Shown in pieces: positions 34,052-44,674 of a stretch of 64,000 bases of DNA. Below the pieces are notes generated by a model. That model was not told the origin of the DNA. It did not search any database and saw only the letters and a program-made list of their open reading frames with translations. Each line of letters opens with the position of its first letter. Within the stretch, counting starts at the first letter, position 1. Position numbers and translations under genes: made by a program. Origin of the DNA: Petrotoga mobilis SJ95 (GTDB taxonomy: Bacteria > Thermotogota > Thermotogae > Petrotogales > Petrotogaceae); the NCBI RefSeq assembly GCF_000018605.1, contig NC_010003.1, positions 310,001-374,000 of the forward strand, given 5' to 3'.

Positions 34052-35371
34052 ATGTTTGAAAACTTACAAAAAAAGCTGACAGGAGTCTTCAAGAACCTAT
34101 CGGGTAAAGGAAAATTATCCGAAAAAAATATAAAAGATGCTGTTAGAGAAGTGAAACTTTCTCTTTTGGAAGCAGACGTTCACTATAAAGTGGTAAAAGA
34201 ACTGATTGACAGAGTCAAAGAAGAAGCAATTGGATCTAAGGTTCTCGAAAGTTTAACCCCTGATCAAGAATTTATCAGAATAGTTAGAGACGATTTAATA
34301 GAATTGATGGGTGGTAAAGAAAACAATAAAATTACCATTTCTCGTAATCCAGGTTTTATAATGCTTACGGGTTTGCAAGGAAGCGGTAAAACATCAACCG
34401 CCGCTAAGTTAGCAAATTTTTATAAGAAAAAAGGAAAAAACCCTTTGTTAGTTGCTGCCGATACTTACAGACCAGCGGCTATCGATCAACTTGTACAGTT
34501 GGGTGAGGATATTGGCATTCCCGTTTTTACTGGTGACAGAGTAAACGCTTTGAAAATTATAGAAGAAAGTAAAAAATATGCAGAAAAGCTTTTGCATGAT
34601 ATTGTTATTGTAGATACCGCAGGGCGTTTACACATCGATGAAAAGATGATGGAAGAGCTAGAAAATATAAAAAAATTAATCAATCCTGATGAAATTTTGA
34701 TGGTTGTCGATTCAATGGTTGGTCAAGATGCAGTTAATTCAGCAAAAGAATTTAACGATAAATTGGATCTTTCTGGTTTTGTTGTTTCAAAACTCGACGG
34801 TGATTCTCGAGGCGGGGTCATCATCTCTATTAGGTACATAACTGGAAAACCCGTCAAATTAGTTGGTGTTGGTGAGAAGATAGATGATTTGGAAGAGTTT
34901 TACCCAGATAGATATGTTGGAAGAATTTTGGGAATGGGAGACGTACTTTCTTTCATAGAAAAAGTAGAACAAGATATAGATAAAAAGAAAGCAGAAGAAG
35001 ATGCCGAAAGGTTTATGGATGGAAAGTTTGATTTAAAAGACTTTCTCGAGCAAATTCGACAAATAAGAAAATTAGGGCCTCTAAGTAGTCTTTTAGAAAT
35101 GGTTCCTGGTGTCCCAAAGGAGCAAGTAGATGTAACAAAAGGTGAGCAAGAATTAAAAAAATTCGAGGCAATAATAAATTCAATGACCCCTAAGGAACGT
35201 AAAAACCCAGGAATACTTACTTATTCAAGAAAACAGCGGATAGCCAAGGGAAGTGGGACAACTCTGCAAGATATTAACAGACTATTGAAATCATACGATC
35301 AACTGAAAAAAACTATGAAGCAAATGAAGAAACTAAAGGGCAGAAAACTAATGAACAATCTACCGTTTTGA
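34052..35371 (+). CDS. ffh: Signal recognition particle protein Ffh
   Basis: The 439 residues comprise an N-domain helical bundle, the G domain with GLQGSGKTSTAAKLA, DTYRPAAIDQL, the DTAGRL motif and KLDGDSRGG, and a methionine-rich M domain after residue 300 that ends in KKTMKQMKKLKGR. It binds SRP RNA and signal peptides for cotranslational membrane targeting. ATG 34052 with GGGGTGAG upstream fits the normal N-terminus (MFENLQKKLTGVFKNL); the longer open frame upstream lacks similarity. It heads a ribosomal/RNA-modification operon. The 280 bp before it show no gene or riboswitch, only a possible TATACT near 34009. Confidence 0.97.
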   Translation: MFENLQKKLTGVFKNLSGKGKLSEKNIKDAVREVKLSLLEADVHYKVVKELIDRVKEEAIGSKVLESLTPDQEFIRIVRDDLIELMGGKENNKITISRNPGFIMLTGLQGSGKTSTAAKLANFYKKKGKNPLLVAADTYRPAAIDQLVQLGEDIGIPVFTGDRVNALKIIEESKKYAEKLLHDIVIVDTAGRLHIDEKMMEELENIKKLINPDEILMVVDSMVGQDAVNSAKEFNDKLDLSGFVVSKLDGDSRGGVIISIRYITGKPVKLVGVGEKIDDLEEFYPDRYVGRILGMGDVLSFIEKVEQDIDKKKAEEDAERFMDGKFDLKDFLEQIRQIRKLGPLSSLLEMVPGVPKEQVDVTKGEQELKKFEAIINSMTPKERKNPGILTYSRKQRIAKGSGTTLQDINRLLKSYDQLKKTMKQMKKLKGRKLMNNLPF

Positions 35372-35409
35372 AATACCAATAATAATTAAAAATATATGGA
35401 GGTGTATTA

Positions 35410-35745
35410 ATGGTAAAAATCAGATTGAACAGGATGGGAAGGAGACATCAACCGTTTTACAGAATAGTTATCGTAGACTCAAGAAACAAAAGGAGCGGAA
35501 AATATATAGAATCAATAGGATACTATGATCCTCTAAATAACTCAAACCAGTACAAAGTCGATGAAGACAAGGCTTTAGATTGGCTTTTAAAAGGTGCTCA
35601 ACCCACAGACACAGCAAGAAGAATTCTTAGAAAAATGGGTGTTATGAAAAGATATGATGAAATAAAATTTCAAGCTAGAAAAGAAAAGGGTGTCAAAGAA
35701 TCTAATGAAATTGTTGAACCAGAAGGAGAAGAAGTTAAAGAATGA
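35410..35745 (+). CDS. rpsP: 30S ribosomal protein S16
   Basis: The 111-residue protein starts [20 protein letters not shown] and contains [13 protein letters not shown] and [12 protein letters not shown], all standard S16 features. It has an acidic C-terminal tail of about 25 residues beyond the core. GGAGGTG stands six bases before ATG 35410. It is the second gene of the ffh operon and overlaps khpA by four bases. Confidence 0.98.
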   Translation: MVKIRLNRMGRRHQPFYRIVIVDSRNKRSGKYIESIGYYDPLNNSNQYKVDEDKALDWLLKGAQPTDTARRILRKMGVMKRYDEIKFQARKEKGVKESNEIVEPEGEEVKE

Positions 35746-35972
35746 AAAATCTGCTTTTAGACATTTTGAATAACATCGTTAAACATCCAGATGAAATAAA
35801 GATAGTAGAGTCCAACGAGGAACAAAACGTAATATTTGAAATATATGCAAATTCTGAAGATGTTGGACAAATAATTGGAAAAGACGGTAGAACTATTAAA
35901 TCCATAAACATTCTTTTAAACGCAGCAAAAAAAGATCCTGATAAGAAATTTATCTTAAAAGTAATTAGGTGA
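35742..35972 (+). CDS. khpA: KH-domain RNA-binding protein KhpA
   Basis: This 76-residue protein is a single KH domain with the RNA-contacting GxxG loop in [12 protein letters not shown]. It fits KhpA (YlqC), which works with KhpB in post-transcriptional control of cell division and envelope genes in other bacteria. The ATG overlaps the rpsP stop (ATGA), the conserved arrangement rpsP-khpA-rimM-trmD. Size and position are standard. Confidence 0.95.
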   Translation: MKNLLLDILNNIVKHPDEIKIVESNEEQNVIFEIYANSEDVGQIIGKDGRTIKSINILLNAAKKDPDKKFILKVIR

Positions 35973-35977
35973 GTGAA

Positions 35978-36512
35978 TTGAACAGTTTATCCAATCTTTT
36001 GGACAACAAAATCTCTGTGGCAAAAATTGTTAATAGCCATGGAGTGCACGGAGAAGTAAAAATAGTACCTTTTACCAACGTAAAAGATGTGATAACGAAC
36101 TTAGAAGAAGTTCTTTTATACAACACCTCAACCAGAAATTTCTTCTTTAGTAAGGTACTACAAGTTAAACCATTAAATAAATTTTTTGTATTGAACTTAC
36201 GTGGAATAAAGGATATGGACGAAGCTAAAAAAATGATAGGGTATGAAGTTTTTATCGATAAGAAAGATCTTCCTTCTCTTAATAGTGAGGAATATTACTG
36301 GTATGAGATTTTAGATTCTGAGGTGTACTATGAAGATGGGGAATACGTTGGAAAAGTAGAAGAAATAATTCAAACAGGTGCAAACGACGTTATTTCTATA
36401 AAAAACCTTGAAGATGATAAAGAAGTTCTCATACCAATGACAGATCATTACATTATTGAGTTAAAAAAAGAGGATAAAAGTATTATAGTAAAAAAGATAG
36501 AGTGGTACGAAA

Positions 36513-36535
<23 letters not shown>
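35978..36535 (+). CDS. rimM: Ribosome maturation factor RimM
   Basis: The N-terminal RimM domain (ISVAKIVNSHGVHGEVKIVPFT) and C-terminal PRC barrel (YYWYEILDSEVYYEDGEYVG to VLIPMTDHYI) are complete; the protein has about 185 residues. It binds S19 and assists 30S head maturation. Start: GTG 35969 overlaps the khpA stop but lacks a ribosome site. TTG 35978 has AGGTGA at 35967..35972, five bases away, and is preferred. The gene overlaps trmD by 23 bases. Confidence 0.94.
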
Positions 36536-37863
<1,328 letters not shown>

Positions 37864-37885
37864 TTTCTAGACTCTTCTGTGAGTC

Positions 37886-37919
37886 AACTGTTGGGTGGGA
37901 AGCGGGGCGAAGGGGCGCT
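37886..37919 (+). repeat. G-rich dispersed repeat element, copy B
   Basis: The block GGTGGGAAGCGGGGC with its continuation matches copy A (26590..26628, opposite strand) at about 22 of 25 positions. It lies just upstream of the L19 ribosome site and next to a small GACTC/GAGTC hairpin (37870..37885). It interrupts an otherwise tight operon with an approximately 108-bp gap. Confidence 0.5.
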
Positions 37920-37971
37920 AAATGAAGTTTCTAAAGACACTACGAAAAATAATATTTGGGAGGTTTTAAAA

Positions 37972-38331
37972 ATGGACAAAATCATAAATGCAGTAGAAAC
38001 AAATTATAAAAAAGAAGATATCCCTGAAATTAGGCCAGGTGATACTGTAAGAGTCAACGTAAAAGTTGTTGAAGGGGAAGGTGAAAAGAAAAGGGAAAGA
38101 ATCCAACCCTTTGAAGGAATAGTAATAAAAATAAGAGGCGCTGGTCTTGGACGTTCTTTCACTGTTAGGAAAATGGGAGCAGATAGAGTAGGTGTTGAAA
38201 GGATCTTTCCATTTCATTCCCCGTCAATAAGTAGCATAGAAGTATTGAAGAAAGGTAAAACCAGAAGGGCTAAACTCTATTACTTGAGGGATGTTAAAGG
38301 AAAGATAAGGATCAAAGAGAGGAAGGACTGA
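37972..38331 (+). CDS. rplS: 50S ribosomal protein L19
   Basis: The 119-residue protein has [54 protein letters not shown] and the closing [10 protein letters not shown], a textbook L19. ATG 37972 with GGGAGG eight bases upstream is the start; the frame is open further left through the G-rich repeat but has no L19 similarity there. It is followed after five bases by lepB. Confidence 0.98.
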   Translation: MDKIINAVETNYKKEDIPEIRPGDTVRVNVKVVEGEGEKKRERIQPFEGIVIKIRGAGLGRSFTVRKMGADRVGVERIFPFHSPSISSIEVLKKGKTRRAKLYYLRDVKGKIRIKERKD

Positions 38332-38336
38332 GCCTT

Positions 38337-39302
38337 TTGAAAGAGGCTACTAAGAAGAAAATTAAAGATGAAACCTTAGATTGGATTTACGCCATAATAT
38401 ATGCACTGATATTTGGAACAATTATCAGACTCTACGTGTTTGAAACAATGATGGTTCCAACTCCTTCTATGGTTCCAACGATCCAAGTATACGACAGGTT
38501 GTTTGTAGAAAAAGTTACCTATGAATTTGCCGAACCAAATAGAGGCTCAATAGTGGTCTTTTGGACACCTTTTGTGGACATTAGGGCCCAACAACAGTTA
38601 CGTACTTTTGATAGGTTTATGGATTTTTTTGCTCCAGCACAATTTGAAGGTCATGTAAAATACGTTAAGAGATTGGTGGGGAAACCGGGTGATACCTTAA
38701 GACTGGTACCAGTTGAAGAAAAGTTTTGGGAAGATATTAAAAACGGAGAAATTCAAAATACTCCCGAGTGGTTAGATTTTATTATTGATTATTATGAAAG
38801 TGTAGATTATATTCCAACCCAGATAAAAAACAAGGTTTCAAAACTAGAAATAAACGGCGAAATACTACCTGAATTTGAAAATATTTATTATTTAAGAGAT
38901 GCAATATTTGAAGATCCTAAATTTTTTGATTATATAGCCTATCCCGATCAATACCGTTATGAAATTGCTACATCTGATTTATTTTTTATGTATAAAGATA
39001 ACTTCACAGGCAGATTAATACCAGCTAAACCCACTATTGAATGGTACAAAGAAATGAGAGATACACTCTTATTTACCAATTTTTATGAAAACGAACTTTC
39101 AAAATTGGACTTGACTTCTTTAATATTCAGAGATGAAGAAGGACTTGTAAATGTAAAAATTCCAGAAGGATACTATTTCTTCATGGGTGATAATACATTG
39201 GAAAGTCAAGACAGCCGCTTTTTTGGATTTGTTCCTGTTGAGAATGTTATTGGAACGACTTTTTTAAGAATTTATCCGTTTGACAGGTTCGGTAAGATAT
39301 AG
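38337..39302 (+). CDS. lepB: Signal peptidase I
   Basis: This 321-residue S26 protease has one N-terminal membrane anchor (about 17-35). The catalytic Ser is in PTPSMVPTI and the catalytic Lys in HVKYVKRLVGKPGD. The end box GDNTLESQDSRFFGFV is present. An insertion of roughly 130 residues between the Lys box and the GDN box makes it longer than Gram-positive enzymes. It cleaves signal peptides outside the inner membrane. TTG 38337 is the likely start; no ATG is available. It is the last gene of the ffh operon and is followed by a terminator. Confidence 0.95.
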   Translation: MKEATKKKIKDETLDWIYAIIYALIFGTIIRLYVFETMMVPTPSMVPTIQVYDRLFVEKVTYEFAEPNRGSIVVFWTPFVDIRAQQQLRTFDRFMDFFAPAQFEGHVKYVKRLVGKPGDTLRLVPVEEKFWEDIKNGEIQNTPEWLDFIIDYYESVDYIPTQIKNKVSKLEINGEILPEFENIYYLRDAIFEDPKFFDYIAYPDQYRYEIATSDLFFMYKDNFTGRLIPAKPTIEWYKEMRDTLLFTNFYENELSKLDLTSLIFRDEEGLVNVKIPEGYYFFMGDNTLESQDSRFFGFVPVENVIGTTFLRIYPFDRFGKI

Positions 39303-39313
39303 ATAAGTATATT

Positions 39314-39338
39314 AAAAACCGCCAAAAGGCGGTTTTTT
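39314..39338 (+). terminator. Rho-independent terminator of the ffh-lepB operon
   Basis: AAAACCGCC and GGCGGTTTT form a nine-base stem with an AAAA loop and a T-run (TTTTTT). It lies 12 bp after the lepB stop. Confidence 0.92.
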
Positions 39339-39349
39339 AAGTTTAAGAA

Positions 39350-39437
39350 TGGCGGAGACGGTGGGACTCGAACCCACACGGGGTGTAACCCCATCGGTTT
39401 TCAAGACCGACGCCTTAGCCAATTAGGCTACGTCTCC
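39350..39437 (-). tRNA. tRNA-Ser (UGA)
   Basis: The minus strand gives acceptor GGAGACG/CGTCTCC, anticodon stem TCGGT/ACCGA with loop CTTGAAA (anticodon TGA), a long variable arm GGGGTTACACCCC typical of class II tRNAs, and T arm GTGGG-TTCGAGT-CCCAC. The CCA is encoded. Confidence 0.96.
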
Positions 39438-39497
39438 AATAATATGAATGAAATGCTCAACCCACAGGAATTATAACATATAAGGAGCAGTTTGTCA

Positions 39498-40175
39498 ATG
39501 AAAGAATCGGATGAAAAGGCTGAAAAAATTAATAAATACATTGAAATGTTAATTAACTATCCCGTAAATCTGACTGCTTATACAACCAAAAAAGACGCCT
39601 ATGAAAACCTCATTTTAGACAGTTTAATTCCTATAGAGGCAGAAGATACCTTTCTAAATTCAAAAAATATTGTAGATATAGGAACAGGGGGAGGGATACC
39701 TGGTTTAGTATGGGCTATATACTTCCCAGAAAAAGAATTTTATCTAGTAGATAGCGTATCAAAAAAGATAGAAGCTTTAAAAATTTTTATAAAAGAGTTA
39801 AAAATAACTAACGTTTATTTGTTCTGTGAACGAGCAGAGGATTTTGCAAAAACTCATCGAGATTATTTCGACTTTGCCACATGTAAAGCGTTAGCCAGAA
39901 GTGATATTGCATTAGAATACTTGTCACCGCTCGTGAAAGTAAATAGCTATATATCTCTATTCAAAGGCCCATCATACTACACAAATGAAATGAAATATAC
40001 ACAAAATGTGTTGAAAAAGCTAAATATCGCTGAGTTTAAAGAAATTGATTACGAAATTGGAGAAGACAAAAAGAAAAGGTATATGATACTTTTTAAAAAG
40101 ATTGGAATAACCCCCCAAAACTTTCCAAGGCAAGTAGGGATCCCGAAAAAATTTCCTTTAGGAGAAATCAAATGA
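39498..40175 (+). CDS. rsmG: 16S rRNA (guanine-527-N7)-methyltransferase RsmG
   Basis: The 225-residue Rossmann methyltransferase has the RsmG pattern NLTAYTTKKDAYENLILDSL, SAM motif I VDIGTGGGIPGL, LVDSVSKKIEAL and ATCKALARSDIALEY. It methylates G527 of 16S rRNA. ATG 39498 (AAGGAG ten bases upstream) is preferred over TTG 39492, which is only four bases from the site. The stop overlaps the next gene by four bases. Confidence 0.95.
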   Translation: MKESDEKAEKINKYIEMLINYPVNLTAYTTKKDAYENLILDSLIPIEAEDTFLNSKNIVDIGTGGGIPGLVWAIYFPEKEFYLVDSVSKKIEALKIFIKELKITNVYLFCERAEDFAKTHRDYFDFATCKALARSDIALEYLSPLVKVNSYISLFKGPSYYTNEMKYTQNVLKKLNIAEFKEIDYEIGEDKKKRYMILFKKIGITPQNFPRQVGIPKKFPLGEIK

Positions 40176-40951
40176 TAAAAATAATTGTTGATCAGCCTTA
40201 TGAGGGTTCTATGAACATGGCATTTGATTTAGCCATAGCCAAACTAAATGCAATTAGAAAAATTTCTACTTTAAGGATCTATCAATGGAAATGCCCCACC
40301 TTATCCCTTGGGAAACATCAAAAAACGGACAACCTAAACTGGGAGTTTATAAAAAGTAACAATATTTCTGTTGTAAGAAGGCCCTCTGGTGGGAGAGCGG
40401 TTTTACATAATAATGAAATAACTTATTCGTTCTCAACCTTTGTTAGCAACAAAAACTTACCAAATAATCTACTTGCCAGCTACTTAAAAATCTCTCAAGC
40501 GTTAGTAAGATCATTACAAGCATTAGGAATAGAAGCGGATCTTGAAAGGTCAAAAAAAGAAGGAGTAACCAAAGACCTTTGCTATGACGCCCCTTCATTT
40601 TATGAGGTGAAAGTTAACGGAAAGAAATTAATTGGAAGTGCACAATACAGAACAGCAAATTTCGTTCTTCAACATGGTTCAATTCCGATTAAGCATGACT
40701 ATGAAACCTATGTTAATTCTTTTAAATATTCTCATACTGAATGGATAAAACAACATTTAATTAGTTCTACCATCGATTTAGAAACAATTTTAAAAAAACC
40801 TATTTCAAAGATAGAGATAGTCAAAGCTCTTGAAATAGGTTTTAAATCGGTCTTCAAAGAAGAAATATCAGAAGGCTTTTTAGAACAAGAAGAAATACTT
40901 CTTGCACAAAAAATCAAAAATAATTTTACCGTTCTGGAGGAAAAGAACTAA
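40172..40951 (+). CDS. Octanoyltransferase/lipoate ligase family protein (LipM-like)
   Basis: The 259-residue protein has the BPL/LPL fold motifs RRPSGGRAVLHNNEITYS, the LipM-type block CYDAPSFYEVKVNGKKLIGSAQ with a candidate active Cys, and LQHGSIPI. LipM transfers octanoyl from acyl-ACP to lipoyl-dependent proteins; stand-alone lipoate ligases are the alternative. A LipL or LipA partner is not in the window. It begins inside rsmG (ATGA overlap), so they are cotranscribed. Its 3' end overlaps the convergent flgJ-like gene by 26 bases. Confidence 0.85.
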   Translation: MIKIIVDQPYEGSMNMAFDLAIAKLNAIRKISTLRIYQWKCPTLSLGKHQKTDNLNWEFIKSNNISVVRRPSGGRAVLHNNEITYSFSTFVSNKNLPNNLLASYLKISQALVRSLQALGIEADLERSKKEGVTKDLCYDAPSFYEVKVNGKKLIGSAQYRTANFVLQHGSIPIKHDYETYVNSFKYSHTEWIKQHLISSTIDLETILKKPISKIEIVKALEIGFKSVFKEEISEGFLEQEEILLAQKIKNNFTVLEEKN

Positions 40952-41207
40952 CAATTTGGTTCACTAACGGCTTTAAACTTTGTTGAGTCAATAGATTAGC
41001 ATATTCAACATTTATCCATTCTTTAATCCATTTCTCAGCATTTGATTCGGGAATTAATTTATCTTCTTTAAACAATTCATCATCTTGGGCAGAGTTCAAT
41101 ATCTTTGCAAAGATATCCGAAACAAAAGCTTCTGTTGCATCTCTTACACCCACTTCATTATAATTTATACCAGTTACGTTAAATGCGGGACCAATTATGT
41201 TCGCCAT
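40926..41207 (-). CDS. flgJ: Flagellar rod-binding protein, FlgJ N-terminal domain type
   Basis: The 93-residue protein starts just two bases after flgI and fits the rod-binding FlgJ N-domain in position and in its helical pattern (AFVSDIFAKIL then ANLLTQQSLKPLVNQI). There is no muramidase domain, as in many non-enteric bacteria where peptidoglycan hydrolysis is done by another enzyme. Similarity is weak at this length, so the name rests largely on the flgH-flgI-flgJ gene order. Confidence 0.62.
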   Translation of the reverse strand: MANIIGPAFNVTGINYNEVGVRDATEAFVSDIFAKILNSAQDDELFKEDKLIPESNAEKWIKEWINVEYANLLTQQSLKPLVNQIVSSFPPER

Positions 41208-41209
41208 TT

Positions 41210-42196
41210 TTACATCACCACCAAGTCAGCATAGAGATAAGCTTGAACGCTTTGAATAATTGCAATTATATCTTGAGGAGTTGCTCCAGCCGTTTTTAAG
41301 GCTGTAATCAAATTTGAAACCGTTGCAGGTTTCCCACTTATTTTTCCGTTTTCAACACTTACATTGAAGTTACCATGACTAACAGTGAAATCTGCTATTT
41401 CAACATCTCCTCCCAAAACTATTGTTCCAGTTTTTTCATTGATCACTATCTTGGCTTTTACATCCGGAGTAATCTCTATCTCTTCAATTAAAGCCAAAAA
41501 CGAAATGATATCATCTTCAAAGTATTTAGGCACTTCTATTCTAATTGATGATGGATCAATAGCTTTTGCAATTTTTAATGAAAAAGTTGAGTTTATTGCG
41601 TTGGCAACCCTCGCCGATGTTGTTATATCTGGTTGTTTCAAGTTGATAGTCACAGTGTTTTCATTTACGATCTGTGCAGGGATTTCTTTCTCTATAATTG
41701 CCCCTTCAGGGATATACCCGACAACCTTGTATTTTTCTTGTAGGTTAGATGAAGAGCGAATATTGGCTCCACCAGTTAGAACATTACCTTGTGCAACAGC
41801 ATAAACTTTATTATCAGCACCGTAGAGTGGTGTTTGCATTAAAACTCCATTTTCAATAGAGTCAGAATCTCCTATAGCAGCTACTGTGACATCTAATCTC
41901 ATACCTTCCTTGTAAAAAGAAGGTATATCAGCAAAGACCATAACAAGTGCTGTATTTTGTGTCTCTACATAAGAGGTAATATTGATGTTAAAGTTGGCCA
42001 GCATATTGTTTAGCATTTCAGAGGGTACATTCCCTGAATCACCACTACCATTTAACCCTGTAACTAAACCGATTCCAAATAATTGATTGTCCCTTGCACC
42101 TCTGAAGTCAGATATATCTTTTATTCTAACTCCGGCAAAGACATATACGTTTATAATTAAAATTAATAAAAAGGTGACAAATAAATTTTTCCTCAT
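41210..42196 (-). CDS. flgI: Flagellar P-ring protein FlgI
   Basis: The 328-residue protein has a cleavable signal (LFVTFLLILIINVYVFA) and then VRIKDISDFRGARDNQLFGIGLVTGLNGSGDSG, the family hallmark. It ends TLKTAGATPQDIIAIIQSVQ AYLYADLVVM in the usual manner (ADLVVM). It assembles the ring in the peptidoglycan layer around the rod. It lies between flgH and flgJ in a tight minus-strand operon. A P-ring implies a diderm envelope, consistent with Thermotogota. Confidence 0.97.
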   Translation of the reverse strand: MRKNLFVTFLLILIINVYVFAGVRIKDISDFRGARDNQLFGIGLVTGLNGSGDSGNVPSEMLNNMLANFNINITSYVETQNTALVMVFADIPSFYKEGMRLDVTVAAIGDSDSIENGVLMQTPLYGADNKVYAVAQGNVLTGGANIRSSSNLQEKYKVVGYIPEGAIIEKEIPAQIVNENTVTINLKQPDITTSARVANAINSTFSLKIAKAIDPSSIRIEVPKYFEDDIISFLALIEEIEITPDVKAKIVINEKTGTIVLGGDVEIADFTVSHGNFNVSVENGKISGKPATVSNLITALKTAGATPQDIIAIIQSVQAYLYADLVVM

Positions 42197-42208
42197 TTTG
42201 ACTCCCTT

Positions 42209-42844
42209 CTAAAAGAATATATTTGCTATTCCTGAAAGTATAGAGGTTAACCATGACGGTTCATTAGGATCCTGTTGGAAAACTATATCTCCATCGTACC
42301 AAATTTTTGCATTAGCTAAACTGGAAGAATAAATAGTTCCATCTCTTGCTATATTTTTTGGAGAAACGTAACCTTCAACAATCATTGTATTCCTGTTGTT
42401 ACCCACTTTAATTTCCTTTTCTCCTCTAATTTTTAAAAGTCCATTTTGGTCCTCTTCTTGGATTACTGCGGATACAAATAGCTGAACCTCTGCAGAAGAA
42501 GAGGCGCTTTTTTGATCGTTTTGTACACTAACCTGCGCAGGATCTCCAGCCCCAATGGGCAAAAAATTGGATAAATCTACCCCTCCTATATTTGTAACTA
42601 CTGAGTTAACCGTATCAACGGACGCTTTTTTATAATCAGGCATATTTTCAGATAAAGAGAGGGAAGGATTTTCTGAAACGACAATTGTTACGACATCTCC
42701 AACGCCAAAATCCTGATTATAGTTGTAAATAGAATTACCTTCTTCATCATTTTTATTCCACAACGACTCGGAGAACCCAAGGCTAGTTGAAACTAGAAAA
42801 GTTAAGAAAAAAATCAAAACTTTTGAAAACTTTTTAGTCTTCAT
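42209..42844 (-). CDS. flgH: Flagellar L-ring protein FlgH
   Basis: The 211 residues have FGVGDVVTIVVSENPSLSLSE, a central region with KSASSSAEVQLFVSAVIQEE and GEKEIKVGNNRNTMIVEGYV, then ARDGTIYSSSLANAKIWYDG. These are the conserved L-ring blocks. E. coli FlgH is a lipoprotein. Here the signal region (FFLTFLVSTSLGFSESLW) has no lipobox cysteine, so the protein would be an ordinary secreted subunit of the outer-membrane/toga ring. It follows flgA with two bases between. Confidence 0.95.
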   Translation of the reverse strand: MKTKKFSKVLIFFLTFLVSTSLGFSESLWNKNDEEGNSIYNYNQDFGVGDVVTIVVSENPSLSLSENMPDYKKASVDTVNSVVTNIGGVDLSNFLPIGAGDPAQVSVQNDQKSASSSAEVQLFVSAVIQEEDQNGLLKIRGEKEIKVGNNRNTMIVEGYVSPKNIARDGTIYSSSLANAKIWYDGDIVFQQDPNEPSWLTSILSGIANIFF

Positions 42845-42846
42845 TC

Positions 42847-43779
42847 TTACAAACCTCCTAAACTAACAAGAAGTATAGGACCTTCCTTCAGTTTACCAGT
42901 TATTATGTTTCCGCTTTCAACATTCCTTACGCTCAAAGTGTCTCCAAAATTCCCATTTGTCATAGCCCTTGCTAAAGTAGAAACCCTTATTCCCTCAAAT
43001 TCTACCAAAACCGTTACAATGTCTCCAGGTTTCACGTCAGGTATACGCTTCAAATAAGTTGAATCTACTATTTCACCTTTTTTTACATCTTTGGTTAATT
43101 CATAACTTCCGGATCTTAACAATTCTACATCTACAGGTTTATTGTTAATGGTTAGAACGTTTTTAGTAGCTGGTTCTGTTAATTCTTCATTCAATATTGT
43201 TCCTCTGGTTAAATCTTTGGAATATACAAGCACTTCTTCATATTTGGATACATTAGCAATGACTGTCAGAATCTTTTGATTGTTTTTATCGTCTTTAACA
43301 TTCAAACTCATATATAACTTATCGTAGCTGTGAAAGATCTTTGTCACTTCTGCTGATAAAACCCTTTCTGGAAGAACCTGTAGATCAATACTATTCACGG
43401 TCAAAGAATTGTCGTACTCTTTTATCTTTTGCTGTAAAAAACTTTCTAAATCAATGTAATGAAAATCTAGGTCTTTATGATCGTTTTTGTATATAACCGT
43501 AACCGTACTATCTTCAAAAACTAGTTCAAAATCGCTGTAATAACTACTCACTAAACCATACAAAATTTTTGAAAGCTCTATTTCAGAATAAATTAACTTA
43601 TCGTTAACTATATAAGAGATAGTCCTATCTGATTTCATCTCAGGGAATATATCTTTGAGAGAAAAAATCCAATCTTCACTGAATATAACTCCCGGAATCG
43701 TAAAAACTGTGCTCGAAAAAAAACTTGATGATACAATCAACATCACAGAAAAAAATATAATTTTGATTAATCGTGTCAA
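42847..43779 (-). CDS. flgA: Flagellar P-ring assembly chaperone FlgA
   Basis: The protein has about 310 residues with an N-terminal hydrophobic signal and a C-terminal SAF domain (LTRGTILNEELTEPATKN, KGEIVDSTYLKRIPDVKPGDIVTVLVEFEGI). It ends SVRNVESGNIITGKLKEGPI. It chaperones P-ring assembly in the periplasm. The start is uncertain: TTG 43779 has AGGGAG six bases upstream; the frame also opens at TTG 43806. The N-terminal half is longer than in E. coli FlgA (219 residues). Confidence 0.9.
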   Translation of the reverse strand: MTRLIKIIFFSVMLIVSSSFFSSTVFTIPGVIFSEDWIFSLKDIFPEMKSDRTISYIVNDKLIYSEIELSKILYGLVSSYYSDFELVFEDSTVTVIYKNDHKDLDFHYIDLESFLQQKIKEYDNSLTVNSIDLQVLPERVLSAEVTKIFHSYDKLYMSLNVKDDKNNQKILTVIANVSKYEEVLVYSKDLTRGTILNEELTEPATKNVLTINNKPVDVELLRSGSYELTKDVKKGEIVDSTYLKRIPDVKPGDIVTVLVEFEGIRVSTLARAMTNGNFGDTLSVRNVESGNIITGKLKEGPILLVSLGGL

Positions 43780-43838
43780 AGTTATCAACTCCCTGCCATT
43801 TAACAACTACCATCAAAAAAATTAAGGGAGATTATGGT

Positions 43839-44624
43839 TTATCTCTTAACATTTGAAACTGTTCTCAACATTTCATCAGCGGTTGTGATAGTTTTAGAAT
43901 TAATATCGTAAGCTCTTTGTGCAACTATCATATCTACCATTTCTTTAACGACATCGACGTTGGATTTTTCTAAATAACCTTGTTGTAAAGCTCCAAATCC
44001 ATCCTGTCCAGGTATCCCTTCCGTTGGATTACCGGAAGCTGGCGTTTCAGAATATAAGTTATTACCTATGGGTTTTAAACCTCCAGGGTTTAAAAATCTC
44101 ACAGTAGTGAGATTCCCTACATTTTGAATCGTTCCATCTCCCAAAGAAACACTTACTATTCCATCAGGAGAAACGTTTATTCCCACAGAATTTTGAGGAA
44201 TCACTATATTTGGGATAACCATCAATCCATCACTGGTAGTAAGTCTACCGTTGGCATCCAATTTAAAAGAACCATCTCTGGTGTAGGCTATACTTCCATC
44301 TTGCATCTGAACTTGAAAAAATCCATCTCCCATGATTGCTATATCAGTAGAATTATCGGTTGGCTCTATGTTTCCCAACGTAAAGATACGCGTTGTTGCA
44401 GCCAAACGTGTACCGTGACCTACATAAAGACCTGTCGGTAAGGTTGAACCTTGAGCGGTCGGGGTACCGGCTTCTTTTACAGATGAATATAACAAATCTT
44501 GAAATTCAGCTCTTTGTTTTTTGTATCCTGTTGTATCGACGTTTGCAAGATTGTTTGAAATGATATCTAACTTTCTTTGTTCAGCATTCATACCAGTTGC
44601 AGCGTTATACAAAGACACCAACAT
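43839..44624 (-). CDS. flgG: Flagellar distal rod protein FlgG
   Basis: The 261-residue protein has the FlgG N-terminus (LVSLYNAATGMNAEQRKLDIISNNLANVDTTGYKK), the central IAIMGDGFFQVQM and TRDGSFKLDANGRL, and the C-terminal block QGYLEKSNVDVVKEMVDMIVAQRAYDINSKTI. These make the distal rod. GGAGGGG precedes the ATG. It follows a FlgF/FlgG paralogue by about 50 bp in the mreB-led operon. Confidence 0.97.
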   Translation of the reverse strand: MLVSLYNAATGMNAEQRKLDIISNNLANVDTTGYKKQRAEFQDLLYSSVKEAGTPTAQGSTLPTGLYVGHGTRLAATTRIFTLGNIEPTDNSTDIAIMGDGFFQVQMQDGSIAYTRDGSFKLDANGRLTTSDGLMVIPNIVIPQNSVGINVSPDGIVSVSLGDGTIQNVGNLTTVRFLNPGGLKPIGNNLYSETPASGNPTEGIPGQDGFGALQQGYLEKSNVDVVKEMVDMIVAQRAYDINSKTITTADEMLRTVSNVKR

Positions 44625-44674
44625 AATTTACCCCTCCATTTAAAAATCTTTTATAATATAATTCTCTACATTAG

